In this document: one piece after another, positions 15,999-24,321 of the stretch
Layout of the letters: every line of letters begins with the position of its first letter
Numbering within the stretch: the stretch's first letter is position 1
Assembly (NCBI RefSeq): GCF_000316605.1
Contig: NC_019683.1
Location: forward strand, 2,340,036 to 2,404,035
DNA length: 64,000 nt
Reading direction: 5' to 3'
Source of the DNA: [Leptolyngbya] sp. PCC 7376
GTDB taxonomy: Bacteria; Cyanobacteriota; Cyanobacteriia; Cyanobacteriales; MRBY01
Notes under the pieces: model-generated
Seen by the model: the letters and a program-made list of their open reading frames with translations, nothing else
Told to the model about the DNA's origin: nothing
Databases searched by the model: none
Translations under genes and position numbers: made by a program

Positions 15999-16757
15999 CT
16001 ACCATTCCAACTCGGCAGGTGATTTTTTCACGGTATTCTCTTCGATCTCCACAATCTCACCACTGCGCATGTGAATGACCCGATCTGCCATCGCCGCAAT
16101 ACCAGCATTGTGAGTGATCACGGCAACAGTCGTCCCAAATTCTCGGTTCACATGGTTGAGCACTTCCAGCACTCGTTTGCCTGTCTGGAAATCTAACGCT
16201 CCGGTCGGTTCATCACAAAATAAAACCTCTGGACGTTTGGCGATCGCCCGTGCAATGGCCACCCGCTGTTGTTCCCCTCCCGATAGCTGTGCGGGGAAAT
16301 GATCAAAACGTTCCTCCAATCCCACCAATGCCAACGCATCTTTGGGTTTCATGGAAGGACTCGCTAAATCTGTCACCAGAGCAACATTTTCTGCTGCCGT
16401 CAAACTAGGAATCAGATTATAAAACTGAAAAACAAAACCTACATGTTCCCGGCGATATTTTGTGAGTTGGGATTCATTTACTGCTGTGAGATTTCGCCCT
16501 CGAAAATACACATTTCCTGTCGTTGGAATATCCAATCCACCTAATATATTGAGCAAAGTTGATTTGCCGCTCCCGGATGCCCCCAGCAGCACTACAAATT
16601 CCCCTTCATACAGATTTAAATTAACAGTTTTTAATGCCTGAACTTGAACCTCACCCATCTGATAAGACTTTGAGACCTGTTCTGCCGAAAACAGCACAAT
16701 TTTTTCATGCTGAATTTCTGAATTAGAGGATATCGGAGAGCTAACCATAGCGATCAA
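15999..16757 (-). CDS. ABC exporter ATPase (DevA/LolD/MacB type)
   Basis: 252 residues. Walker [13 protein letters not shown], signature [16 protein letters not shown], Walker [13 protein letters not shown] and the H-loop ITHN are complete. The [17 protein letters not shown] pattern belongs to the MacB/LolD/DevA branch, which partners FtsX-type permeases to push substrates from the periplasmic side. It follows the HlyD adaptor gene by 41 bases on the same strand, and its permease is probably 9504-11873. The ATG at 16748 is an alternative start three codons in. Confidence 0.9.
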   Translation of the reverse strand: MIAMVSSPISSNSEIQHEKIVLFSAEQVSKSYQMGEVQVQALKTVNLNLYEGEFVVLLGASGSGKSTLLNILGGLDIPTTGNVYFRGRNLTAVNESQLTKYRREHVGFVFQFYNLIPSLTAAENVALVTDLASPSMKPKDALALVGLEERFDHFPAQLSGGEQQRVAIARAIAKRPEVLFCDEPTGALDFQTGKRVLEVLNHVNREFGTTVAVITHNAGIAAMADRVIHMRSGEIVEIEENTVKKSPAELEW

Positions 16758-16798
16758 AATAGGGTTTATTAAGACATCAATTTAGGCAAAATTATTAA

Positions 16799-18148
16799 CT
16801 ATTGAATTTTGACCGAGCTACCATCTTGGATCTGTTCTGATGGGTAGATAATTACTTGATCATCAGCATTCAATCCCGATATTATCTGTGCGGCGATCGC
16901 CGTTTTTTGACCCAGTTCGATGGTCGTTCTCTGGGCTTGATTATTATCAACTCGGAATACGCACCAATCTTCCTCACACCGAAACAACGCACTAATCGGC
17001 ACTTGCAAAGCTTGCTCATCCTGCCACACGACAATGTGGGCTTCCACTCGATATTGATCCCCCAGATTTGGCGGAATCTCATTCAGTTCGACAATTACAT
17101 TCACTCGCTGCTCTTCTACCCCCAAAGCCGAAACTTTCGTAAATGCCGCTGGTTCAATGCGCTTAACCTTGCCATTTAAAGGGCGATCGCCACCCCATTG
17201 CTCAATAATCACCTCATTCCCGGTTTGTATCTGGGTCGCATCACTCGACAAAACATCAACTACCAGCTCCAAATCTTGCAATGTCCCTAATTCAAGGAGC
17301 GGCACACCCGCTTCGATATATTGCTGACTTTTGGTGTAGAGGCGTAACACTTGGCCAGAGGTTGGAGAAGTAATTTCTGTGCGACGGGCTTGATCAACAC
17401 GCTCTGCCAAATTCGCTTCCAAACTCCGGATTTGCGCATCATAAACACTCAGTAGATAGTCCGGGTCTTGCTGTTCTGCCGCTAACTGTTGCCGCAATGC
17501 CTTGGTCTGTTGCAATGCCGCTTGAAATTGCTTTTGCTCCTGTTGAGCTGTCTCTAATTGCTGAACAGTACCCGTTTCCAATAATTCGGCTGATTCCAAA
17601 GCTTGGTCGGAAATTGCCCCCGTCTCTTGCAAATATTCTGCCCGTTCCCGATCGGCGATCGCCTGTTTTAAGCGAGCCTCTAACTCAGCAATATTAGACA
17701 AGCTGCCCTGAATCGAAGCTTCCGCCGCCGCAATATCCGCATCCGCCTGCAATAACCGAGAATCCTTTGGGCGTAAAGTTTGCACTCCATCTTTCTCAGC
17801 TTGCAAAGCATCAATTTCTGCCAGTAACGATTGCACTTCGCTATCGATAGTAATCGGATCAATGCGGGCGATCGCCTGACCTTGCGTTATCGGGTCCCCT
17901 TCATCCCAAGCCAATCTTTGCAAATAACCCGCCACAGGCGACGAAACAACATGACGTTCCTGAATGCGCGTTCGTCCTTCTTCAATGACGGTGACCATCA
18001 ACTCTCCCTCTTCAACTGTCGCTGTTTCTACAACAATCGGTGCCGGGCGCAACAACACAAGCAAACCACCAAGCATGGCTACAAGACCCACACCTAATAA
18101 CACTGGTTTCGCTGGGAGTTTCATCGCTTTTAGGCTTAAGAGTGACAC
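16799..18148 (-). CDS. HlyD-type periplasmic adaptor (DevB-like)
   Basis: 449 residues. A single N-terminal helix (about 14-33) anchors it in the inner membrane. It is followed by a lipoyl half-motif (VSSPVAGYLQRLAWDEGDPITQGQAIARID), a long alpha-helical hairpin (about 95-250, Gln/Glu/Ala-rich), the second lipoyl half (EITSPTSGQVLRLYTKSQQYIEAG) and beta-barrel domains. Such adaptors connect an inner-membrane ABC exporter to an outer-membrane channel. It is the first gene of the exporter operon. Translation might instead begin at the Met nine codons in (18124), just before the hydrophobic helix. Confidence 0.88.
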   Translation of the reverse strand: MSLLSLKAMKLPAKPVLLGVGLVAMLGGLLVLLRPAPIVVETATVEEGELMVTVIEEGRTRIQERHVVSSPVAGYLQRLAWDEGDPITQGQAIARIDPITIDSEVQSLLAEIDALQAEKDGVQTLRPKDSRLLQADADIAAAEASIQGSLSNIAELEARLKQAIADRERAEYLQETGAISDQALESAELLETGTVQQLETAQQEQKQFQAALQQTKALRQQLAAEQQDPDYLLSVYDAQIRSLEANLAERVDQARRTEITSPTSGQVLRLYTKSQQYIEAGVPLLELGTLQDLELVVDVLSSDATQIQTGNEVIIEQWGGDRPLNGKVKRIEPAAFTKVSALGVEEQRVNVIVELNEIPPNLGDQYRVEAHIVVWQDEQALQVPISALFRCEEDWCVFRVDNNQAQRTTIELGQKTAIAAQIISGLNADDQVIIYPSEQIQDGSSVKIQ

Positions 18149-18300
18149 CTTAATTTTGAGCTGAATTTACCTATAACTATTGACAAAGTTAGAAGAAGTT
18201 ACCTTTCTCCCTCTCACTGGACAGAGTTATAGCGCTAGGCGATCGCTCTCAAATTACAACATTGCTCTAATTCCTAATTTATGACCAAATGCTAATATTT

Positions 18301-18317
18301 GATAATGATTCTCATTC
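18301..18317. promoter_or_regulatory. Zur/Fur-like box upstream of COG0523 gene
   Basis: GATAATGATTCTCATTC matches the site at 20266-20282 in 15 of 17 positions and resembles the metal-regulator consensus of Fur/Zur proteins. A second weaker match in the other orientation (GGATGAGAATC, 18331-18341) follows. The sites lie 40-80 bases before the start at 18379. COG0523 genes are classic Zur targets, so zinc control is likely but inferred. Confidence 0.65.
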
Positions 18318-18378
18318 TTGGTTGATTCAAGGATGAGAATCCTACATTATTCATGCTGCCAATGGGTCTTCCATTCTG

Positions 18379-19386
18379 ATGCTCTCTCAAAGTCCTGTGT
18401 CTCAAATAATGGATATGCCGAATCAAGGATTACCAGTCACGATTGTGACGGGGTTTCTGGGTAGTGGCAAAACCACATTGCTGAACCACATCTTGCAAAA
18501 CCAGAAAGGATTGAAAATTGCTGTGCTTGTCAATGAATTTGGCAACATTGATATCGATAGCCAACTCCTGATTTCAGCAGATCAAGATATGCTGCAACTC
18601 AGCAATGGTTGCATCTGTTGCAGTATTAATGAGGGATTAGTTGAGACGGTCTATGACATTCTGGAGCGGGAAGACAAAGTCGATTACTTGGTAGTAGAGA
18701 CAAGCGGCGTAGCCGATCCTTTGCCTTTAGCCCTTACGTTTGTCGGTACAGAACTGAAACAACTTACTCGACTCGATTCGATTTTGACCGTAGTTGATGC
18801 AGAAACATTTTCCCCGAAGTTTCTGAACAGTGAAGCGGCTCTAAACCAAGTTGCCTATGGCGATATTATTTTGCTCAATAAGGTAGATCTCATCCCTCCT
18901 GAACAGCTTGAAGCCGCAGAATCCCATATTCAACAAGTCAAAGATGGGGCAAGGATATTGCACTGTAGTCATGGAGCAGTACCGCTCGACATGATTTTAG
19001 ATATAGGACTTTCCTCCACAGAGCAACACGATGAATGGGAGCAAACATTAGAAGAATTAGCAAAAGAAAAGCAAGCTGGTTCCTCTAATCATCTAAAGAA
19101 TGATGGCTTTGACTCTTTATCTTTCAAAAGTACTCGCCCTTTTGATATACAAAGATTTGAGCACTTTCTAAGGGAGCAATTACCAGATAACATTTACCGG
19201 GCTAAGGGATTGCTTTGGTTACAAGGGGAAACTGGCCGATTCATTTTTCAACTGAGTGGCAAACGCTACAGCCTCGATCGTGATCAATGGCCTACAGAAC
19301 CATTGAATCAATTGGTTTTTATTGGCCGAAATCTAGATAAGCTAACACTGATGCAGCAACTCAATAACTGCCTGGGTCGTCAGTAA
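18379..19386 (+). CDS. COG0523 / CobW-family GTP-dependent metallochaperone
   Basis: 335 residues. The P-loop GFLGSGKTT (25-33), the metal-binding Cys motif GCICC (Cys78, Cys80, Cys81), the base-recognition NKVD and a CobW C-terminal domain ending in LMQQLNNCLGRQ are all present. G3E GTPases of this type load metals, mostly zinc, into client proteins when the metal is scarce. The gene converges on folE, and both have a Zur/Fur-like box. In Bacillus the COG0523 protein ZagA serves FolE, so a chaperone-client pair is a reasonable inference. Met11 or Met13 could also be the start. Confidence 0.88.
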   Translation: MLSQSPVSQIMDMPNQGLPVTIVTGFLGSGKTTLLNHILQNQKGLKIAVLVNEFGNIDIDSQLLISADQDMLQLSNGCICCSINEGLVETVYDILEREDKVDYLVVETSGVADPLPLALTFVGTELKQLTRLDSILTVVDAETFSPKFLNSEAALNQVAYGDIILLNKVDLIPPEQLEAAESHIQQVKDGARILHCSHGAVPLDMILDIGLSSTEQHDEWEQTLEELAKEKQAGSSNHLKNDGFDSLSFKSTRPFDIQRFEHFLREQLPDNIYRAKGLLWLQGETGRFIFQLSGKRYSLDRDQWPTEPLNQLVFIGRNLDKLTLMQQLNNCLGRQ

Positions 19387-19443
19387 TTATCTTTTGGAGA
19401 CTTATCGCTGAAATAGGCGTTGATTTGATAATGAGCATAAAAA

Positions 19444-19470
19444 AGGAGGTAGGAATTGACCAGACCTCCT
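19444..19470 (-). terminator. Rho-independent terminator of folE
   Basis: On the minus strand a 7-bp stem AGGAGGT / ACCTCCT with a 13-base loop is followed by a run of T (A-run at 19439-19444 on the plus strand). It lies about 20 bases after the folE stop. Confidence 0.75.
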
Positions 19471-19488
19471 CGGAGTAAGAAATTATTC

Positions 19489-20127
19489 TTAGTGCAAAGA
19501 TGGGTTGTGACGAATTAAATTCATAAACTCTTGGCGGGTACGGGCATTCTCCTTAAAAACACCTTGCATTGAACTAGTTACCGTCCAAGAACCTGGTTTT
19601 TGTACTCCCCGCATAACCATACACATATGGCTCGCTTCGATAACAACTGCCACCCCTTGAGGTTGCAAAAGACCTTGCAATGCATCGCCGATTTGTTGGG
19701 TTAGGCGTTCTTGTACTTGTAGACGACGGGCATACATTTCACAAATGCGGGCAATTTTGGATAGACCAATCACTTTGCCATTGGGAATGTAGGCGACATG
19801 GGCGCGTCCCAAAATTGGCAAGATATGATGTTCACAGGAACTAAACAAGTCAATGTCACGGACTAAAACCATCTCATTGGCATTTTCGTGAAAGACAGCT
19901 CCATTCAACAATTCATCTAGGGATTGGTTGTAGCCAGAGGTCAAAAACTTCAGGGCCTTAACAACTCGCTTGGGTGTGTCGCGCAGGCCTTCACGATCAG
20001 GGTCTTCACCTAGCCCTAAAAGTAAAGTGCGGACTGCTCGCTGCATTTCCTCATCAGACACAGGAGCTTGAGATTCAGTAACGATAGCTTTCTTGCGGAG
20101 ATCTTCGGGTGAAATAGATAAGGTCAT
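19489..20127 (-). CDS. folE: GTP cyclohydrolase I, zinc-dependent type IA
   Basis: 212 residues. FolE converts GTP to dihydroneopterin triphosphate, the first step of folate and pterin synthesis. The zinc site is visible as SSCEHH and EASHMCM (the Cys-His and Cys ligands), and [28 protein letters not shown] is the conserved active-site helix. It therefore needs zinc, unlike FolE2. It converges with the COG0523 gene and has a perfect Zur/Fur-like palindrome 140 bases upstream of its start (20268-20282). A Zur box at a zinc-dependent FolE is less usual than at the zinc-independent FolE2. Confidence 0.93.
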   Translation of the reverse strand: MTLSISPEDLRKKAIVTESQAPVSDEEMQRAVRTLLLGLGEDPDREGLRDTPKRVVKALKFLTSGYNQSLDELLNGAVFHENANEMVLVRDIDLFSSCEHHILPILGRAHVAYIPNGKVIGLSKIARICEMYARRLQVQERLTQQIGDALQGLLQPQGVAVVIEASHMCMVMRGVQKPGSWTVTSSMQGVFKENARTRQEFMNLIRHNPSLH

Positions 20128-20265
20128 AGATAGAGTTCAGTCAGTTAAAGTATTTGTTGAACAACTCAGTCGTAATAATTCAGTCGTTTTTTTTGGGAAA
20201 AGTATTCGCTTGAATCCTTTGGAGTACGTATCACAGCATGATCCGCATCCTTCAATCCACAAAAC

Positions 20266-20282
20266 GAGAATGATTATCATTC
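20266..20282. promoter_or_regulatory. Zur/Fur-like box with perfect 15-bp palindrome
   Basis: GAATGATTATCATTC (20268-20282) is a perfect 7-1-7 palindrome, preceded by GA as in the site at 18301. It sits 140 bases upstream of folE and also upstream of the decayed COG0523 fragment on the plus strand, so it may originally have served either. The rest of the 450-bp gap (20128-20577) holds only that fragment and a HIP1 site. Confidence 0.65.
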
Positions 20283-20419
20283 CTGATGATCTTACACTAT
20301 ATTTTTATGATTTATTACGAATGCTGCATTTTTGTGAGCCATTAGGTGTATCGCATAGTAATCGATGGTGAAGGGAATGCATTTGCTCAGGGTAGAAGGT
20401 TGATATAGCCCACTAAGCT

Positions 20420-20515
20420 GCTTGATTAGTTGGCTTTTTCTTGGTCGAAAATCTAATCAAGTTGAAACTCATGCAGCAACTCAGTAACGTCTTGGGCTGT
20501 AAGAATCATCTTTTG
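20420..20515 (+). pseudogene. Decayed 3' end of a second COG0523 gene
   Basis: This stretch aligns with the last about 75 bases of the COG0523 gene and the bases after its stop (19306-19397), including an exact ATGCAGCAACTCA block and a shared ATCTTTTGG downstream of the stop. Small indels break the frame; one frame still reads KLMQQLSNVLGCK against TLMQQLNNCLGRQ. Nothing of the N-terminal GTPase domain remains. It indicates an ancestral duplication on both sides of folE. Confidence 0.7.
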
Positions 20516-20577
20516 GCGATCGCCCTTTCATACCAACTCACAGCGATAATAAGACAGCATCATTTGTCGCAAACTAT

Positions 20578-22791
20578 ATGGATCTGTTTGATCATCAAGC
20601 TGCTCAACGTCGCCAAACCCAAGCCCCTCTTGCGGATCGAATGCGTCCTAGAACTCTCGATGAGTATGTGGGACAGGAACATATCATTGCGCCGGGAAGA
20701 TTATTGCGCCGGGCGATCGCCCTTGACCAGATTTCGTCTCTCATTTTTTATGGGCCACCGGGAACAGGCAAAACAACTTTAGCCAGAATTATTGCGAACA
20801 CCACCGAATCCTATTTTGTAAGTTTGAATGCGGTGTTGGCGGGGATTAAGGATATCCGGGAGGCGATCGCCAAAGCCCAGGCTGAGTTTAAGTACTATCA
20901 AAAAAGTACGTTACTGTTTGTGGATGAGGTGCATCGGTTTAATAAATCTCAGCAGGATGCGCTGTTGCCATGGGTGGAAAATGGCACAGTGATTTTGATT
21001 GGGGCAACCACAGAAAATCCCTATTTCGAAGTTAATAAAGCTCTCGTTAGTCGCTCCCGAATTTTTCAGTTAACTTCTTTAGAATCTCGTCATTTAGAAC
21101 AGGTTTTAGCGCAAACATTAGATGATAATGCGCGGGGTTATGGGGAGCTACAAGTCACGATTGAAACAGCAGCAAAAGACCATTTAATTCAAGTTTCTAA
21201 TGGTGATGCTCGGACATTATTAAACGCATTGGAATTGGCTGTTGAAACCACAGAGCCTAAACTCGATGGCCGGATTTTAATTACGTTGGCGATCGCCGAA
21301 GATTCGATTCAGCAGCGAGCGGTGCTCTACGACAAAGAAGGGGATGCCCATTTCGATACGATTAGTGCGTTTATTAAAAGTGTGCGGGGTTCCGATCCCG
21401 ATGCGGCATTATATTGGCTCGCAAAAATGCTCTACGCCGGGGAAGAGCCGAGGTACATTTTTCGGCGGTTGTTGATTTTGGCCTGTGAGGATATTGGTTT
21501 AGCCGATCCGAGTGCCGTGACCATCGTCAATTCCTGCGCGGAGACCTTTGACCGTATTGGAATGCCAGAAGGTCGTTATCCCCTTGCTCAAGCAACACTT
21601 TATCTCGCCACCACCGATAAATCTAACAGCGTAATGGGCTTTTTCGATGCGATCGCCACGGTTGAGAAAGAGCAAGTTGCGGATGTGCCAAACCACCTTA
21701 AAGATCCTAATCGCGACAAGGAAGAATTTGGCCACGGCGCAGATTATCAATATCCCCATGCCTATCGCGAGCATTGGGTAGAGCAACAATATTTACCGGA
21801 TTTTTTGCAGGGAAAACAGTTTTACGATCCGTCCTCCCAAGGCTATGAAAAGCAAATTAAAGATCGGGTTTTACGGCGGCGAGAAGCACAATTAGCGGCA
21901 TTTTCTGGGGGGATGAATGATCATCGTCTCGATATTCTGACCTATGGCAAAACTGACGCAGTAACAGAACGTTGGTTACAACGAACCCTCTCGAAAACAG
22001 GACAACAACTCGGTAAGATCCGCGATCGCCTCTTTGCAGACATCACTATTCAACGCCATGATATTGTTCTCGATCTTAATGCCGGGAATGGTTTGCTCAC
22101 TTGGGAAGCGCTGCGACAAACTCCTGAAGGTGGGGTTTATAGCGTAGTGACTAGCATTAATGATGACAATAATTTGAATGGTCAAGCCATCAGCCTCGAT
22201 GAATTGCAACGACCGAAAATTATTCGTGGCGAATTAACTGAACTCACTGACTGTTTAAATCCTGATATTCAATTCGATAAGATTATTGGTCGCAATGTAT
22301 TGATGGCTTCTTCTGAGAAAAAGGCGATCGCCCAACAATTGAAGCAACTCTTACAACCTCAAACTCAATTGCGCATTGTCGAAACCATTCCCCGTGAGGG
22401 GCAACGACTTTATCAGTTATTGGATCTCAAAAATTTAGCGGCGGATATCCAGAAAAAACTGATTGCCGCGGAAGAAGCAATCTACACAAATCCCAATGAC
22501 GATATGGTGAATTGGGATGATAACGACTTACAGAAACTGTTTAAAAAGCTTGGTTTAGAGACGAATCTCCAAAAAGAAATTCAAACCACTCAGATTTTTA
22601 TTAGCCCGCAATTACTAAAGCGTTGGTTTACGTCTCAAAAGCCCCAACGTCCGTCCTATATCGATCATCTCCATGCCAAATTAGATGACGCAGAAATTCA
22701 ACTGATTCAACATCAATTCGAGCGGCAGTTACTCAACAAAGCTGTCCCATGGCAAAGCACAATTTTATGGATTACAGCATCGGGATCATAG
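20578..22791 (+). CDS. rarA: RarA/MgsA-type AAA+ ATPase fused to a methyltransferase-like domain
   Basis: 737 residues against about 430-450 for RarA alone. The N-terminal part (1-435) is RarA: YVGQEHI, Walker A GPPGTGKT, Walker B LFVDEVHRFN, sensor GATTENP and the MgsA C-terminal block ending near YEKQIKDRVLRRREA. RarA works at stalled replication forks. The C-terminal 290 residues resemble a Rossmann methyltransferase (DIVLDLNAGNGLLTWEAL as motif I), though key residues may be degenerate. The fusion is typical of cyanobacteria in my recollection; its function is not known. Two of the HIP1 sites lie in the coding region's AAA part. Confidence 0.85.
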   Translation: MDLFDHQAAQRRQTQAPLADRMRPRTLDEYVGQEHIIAPGRLLRRAIALDQISSLIFYGPPGTGKTTLARIIANTTESYFVSLNAVLAGIKDIREAIAKAQAEFKYYQKSTLLFVDEVHRFNKSQQDALLPWVENGTVILIGATTENPYFEVNKALVSRSRIFQLTSLESRHLEQVLAQTLDDNARGYGELQVTIETAAKDHLIQVSNGDARTLLNALELAVETTEPKLDGRILITLAIAEDSIQQRAVLYDKEGDAHFDTISAFIKSVRGSDPDAALYWLAKMLYAGEEPRYIFRRLLILACEDIGLADPSAVTIVNSCAETFDRIGMPEGRYPLAQATLYLATTDKSNSVMGFFDAIATVEKEQVADVPNHLKDPNRDKEEFGHGADYQYPHAYREHWVEQQYLPDFLQGKQFYDPSSQGYEKQIKDRVLRRREAQLAAFSGGMNDHRLDILTYGKTDAVTERWLQRTLSKTGQQLGKIRDRLFADITIQRHDIVLDLNAGNGLLTWEALRQTPEGGVYSVVTSINDDNNLNGQAISLDELQRPKIIRGELTELTDCLNPDIQFDKIIGRNVLMASSEKKAIAQQLKQLLQPQTQLRIVETIPREGQRLYQLLDLKNLAADIQKKLIAAEEAIYTNPNDDMVNWDDNDLQKLFKKLGLETNLQKEIQTTQIFISPQLLKRWFTSQKPQRPSYIDHLHAKLDDAEIQLIQHQFERQLLNKAVPWQSTILWITASGS

Positions 22792-22919
22792 AAATCACTA
22801 GGCGATCGCAGATTATCACTGACTTAGGAAATACAAATAGGTCAACCTCAGTAAAGGGATCATTTTGGTTTACTATTGTTTCGCATAGATTTTGAACTCC
22901 GAGTACGGGCAATCGACTG

Positions 22920-23669
22920 GTGAAAAAACTCATTCGTGGACTAGATCAATATAAGAAAGACTACGTTGCGAGTCATGTTGACCTGTTTGAACAGCTAAAG
23001 CATGGCCAAAAACCACGCGTTCTCTTCATCTGCTGTTCCGACTCCCGCGTTGATCCCGGACTCATTACCCACACTGACATCGGTGAGCTTTTCGTCATCC
23101 GCAATGCAGGTAATATCATTCCTCCATTTGGTGCAGCGAACGGCGGTGAAGGCGGTACCCTCGAATATGCCCTCGAAGGTTTAGACATCCGACAAATTAT
23201 TGTTTGTGGTCATTCTCACTGTGGCGCGATGAAAGGCTTACTGAAGCTCAATAAGCTGCAAGAAAGTATGCCATTAGTTTTTGACTGGCTTAAACAAGCT
23301 GAAGCAACTCGTCGTCTGGTGCAAGACACTTATCCTCATTGTCGTGGTGACGAGCTGGTCGAAACTCTCGTTGCAGAGAACGTTCTCGTTCAGATTGACA
23401 ATCTCAAGACTTATCCCGTAGTTCGCTCTCGTCTGCATCAAGGCAAGCTAAAAATTTATGGCTGGATTTACAATATCGAAAATGGTGAAGTCCTAGCCTA
23501 CGACGAATCGAATCACGCTTATACAAAGCCTGATTATGGCCTCATTGATGAAGGGCCATTAGAAGATCACGAACCTATTGAAGGTTGTCCACTCCCTAAT
23601 ACTATTTCTGCTGAAAGCGTTCAGAACTGGTACGGCAACAGCGACACTTTTTCTGTCAGCGGTAAGTAA
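22920..23669 (+). CDS. ccaA: Beta-carbonic anhydrase, CcaA type
   Basis: 249 residues, GTG start. Zinc ligands Cys39, His98 and Cys101 and the Asp41-Arg43 dyad fall at the same numbers as in Synechocystis CcaA, and similarity is close along the chain (ICCSDSRVDP, GHSHCGAMKGLLKLN, HGWIY-like GWIYNIENGEVLAYD). CcaA makes CO2 from bicarbonate inside beta-carboxysomes. The protein stops about 25 residues earlier than the Synechocystis enzyme, whose C-terminal extension contributes to CcmM contact; here it ends after a short tail. It stands alone with its own promoter region. Confidence 0.9.
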   Translation: MKKLIRGLDQYKKDYVASHVDLFEQLKHGQKPRVLFICCSDSRVDPGLITHTDIGELFVIRNAGNIIPPFGAANGGEGGTLEYALEGLDIRQIIVCGHSHCGAMKGLLKLNKLQESMPLVFDWLKQAEATRRLVQDTYPHCRGDELVETLVAENVLVQIDNLKTYPVVRSRLHQGKLKIYGWIYNIENGEVLAYDESNHAYTKPDYGLIDEGPLEDHEPIEGCPLPNTISAESVQNWYGNSDTFSVSGK

Positions 23670-23749
23670 ATAGCGACGCGGCGATCGCCAAATTGTGAAT
23701 TACCCTAAATCATAAAGTGGTGATTCTAATTGGGAGAGCAAGCGTAAAA

Positions 23750-24235
23750 ATGAAAGTAATATTAGGTTTGTCAGCGGCATTAGCTGTTGTAGGCATGAGT
23801 TTTTGTGGTGGTGAGGCGATCGCTCACAAAGTTAGATATGCCCATGAACATGAATCCGTAGAGCCACAAAACGAACAGGAAATCCTTGAACAAGAGGGCG
23901 AGAACGAATACAAGCTCAAGCCCGGCTCCAATGAAATGCTGCGCGCACCGATCTCAATGGCTGATGGTCTAGAGGTCATTGTTTCCGATGTGATTATTCC
24001 ACCAAATGCCACAGTGCCGCGGCATTTCCACCCCGGCGAAGAGTTTATTTATTTGATTGAAGGTTCTGTCGTAAATGTCGTAGAAGGATTACCCGATACG
24101 ATCATGCGAGCTGGAGAAACCTTTGTAATGCCTCCCGGAGTTGAGCATGCTCCCTACGCAACCGATGAAGGCGCAAGGGCGATCGTTTTTCGAGTCCATG
24201 TAGAAGGTCACCCCGAACGATACCTCGTCGAATAA
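23750..24235 (+). CDS. Secreted cupin-domain protein
   Basis: 161 residues from the ATG at 23750; a longer GTG start at 23717 would put extra residues in front of a clean signal peptide (MKVILGLSAALAVVGMSFCGG). The mature part is a single cupin barrel with metal ligands in RHFHPGEEFIYLIEG and GVEHAPY. Periplasmic location is inferred from the signal; a Cys near the cleavage region could allow a lipoprotein, but the lipobox is poor. The substrate is unknown. Confidence 0.78.
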   Translation: MKVILGLSAALAVVGMSFCGGEAIAHKVRYAHEHESVEPQNEQEILEQEGENEYKLKPGSNEMLRAPISMADGLEVIVSDVIIPPNATVPRHFHPGEEFIYLIEGSVVNVVEGLPDTIMRAGETFVMPPGVEHAPYATDEGARAIVFRVHVEGHPERYLVE

Positions 24236-24321
24236 AAGCAAGAAGAGTAAGAGTTGAATTAACTACTTAATTTAAAGATCTATTCCGAAAAACAAAATAG
24301 ATAAAAATATTAATTGAAATT

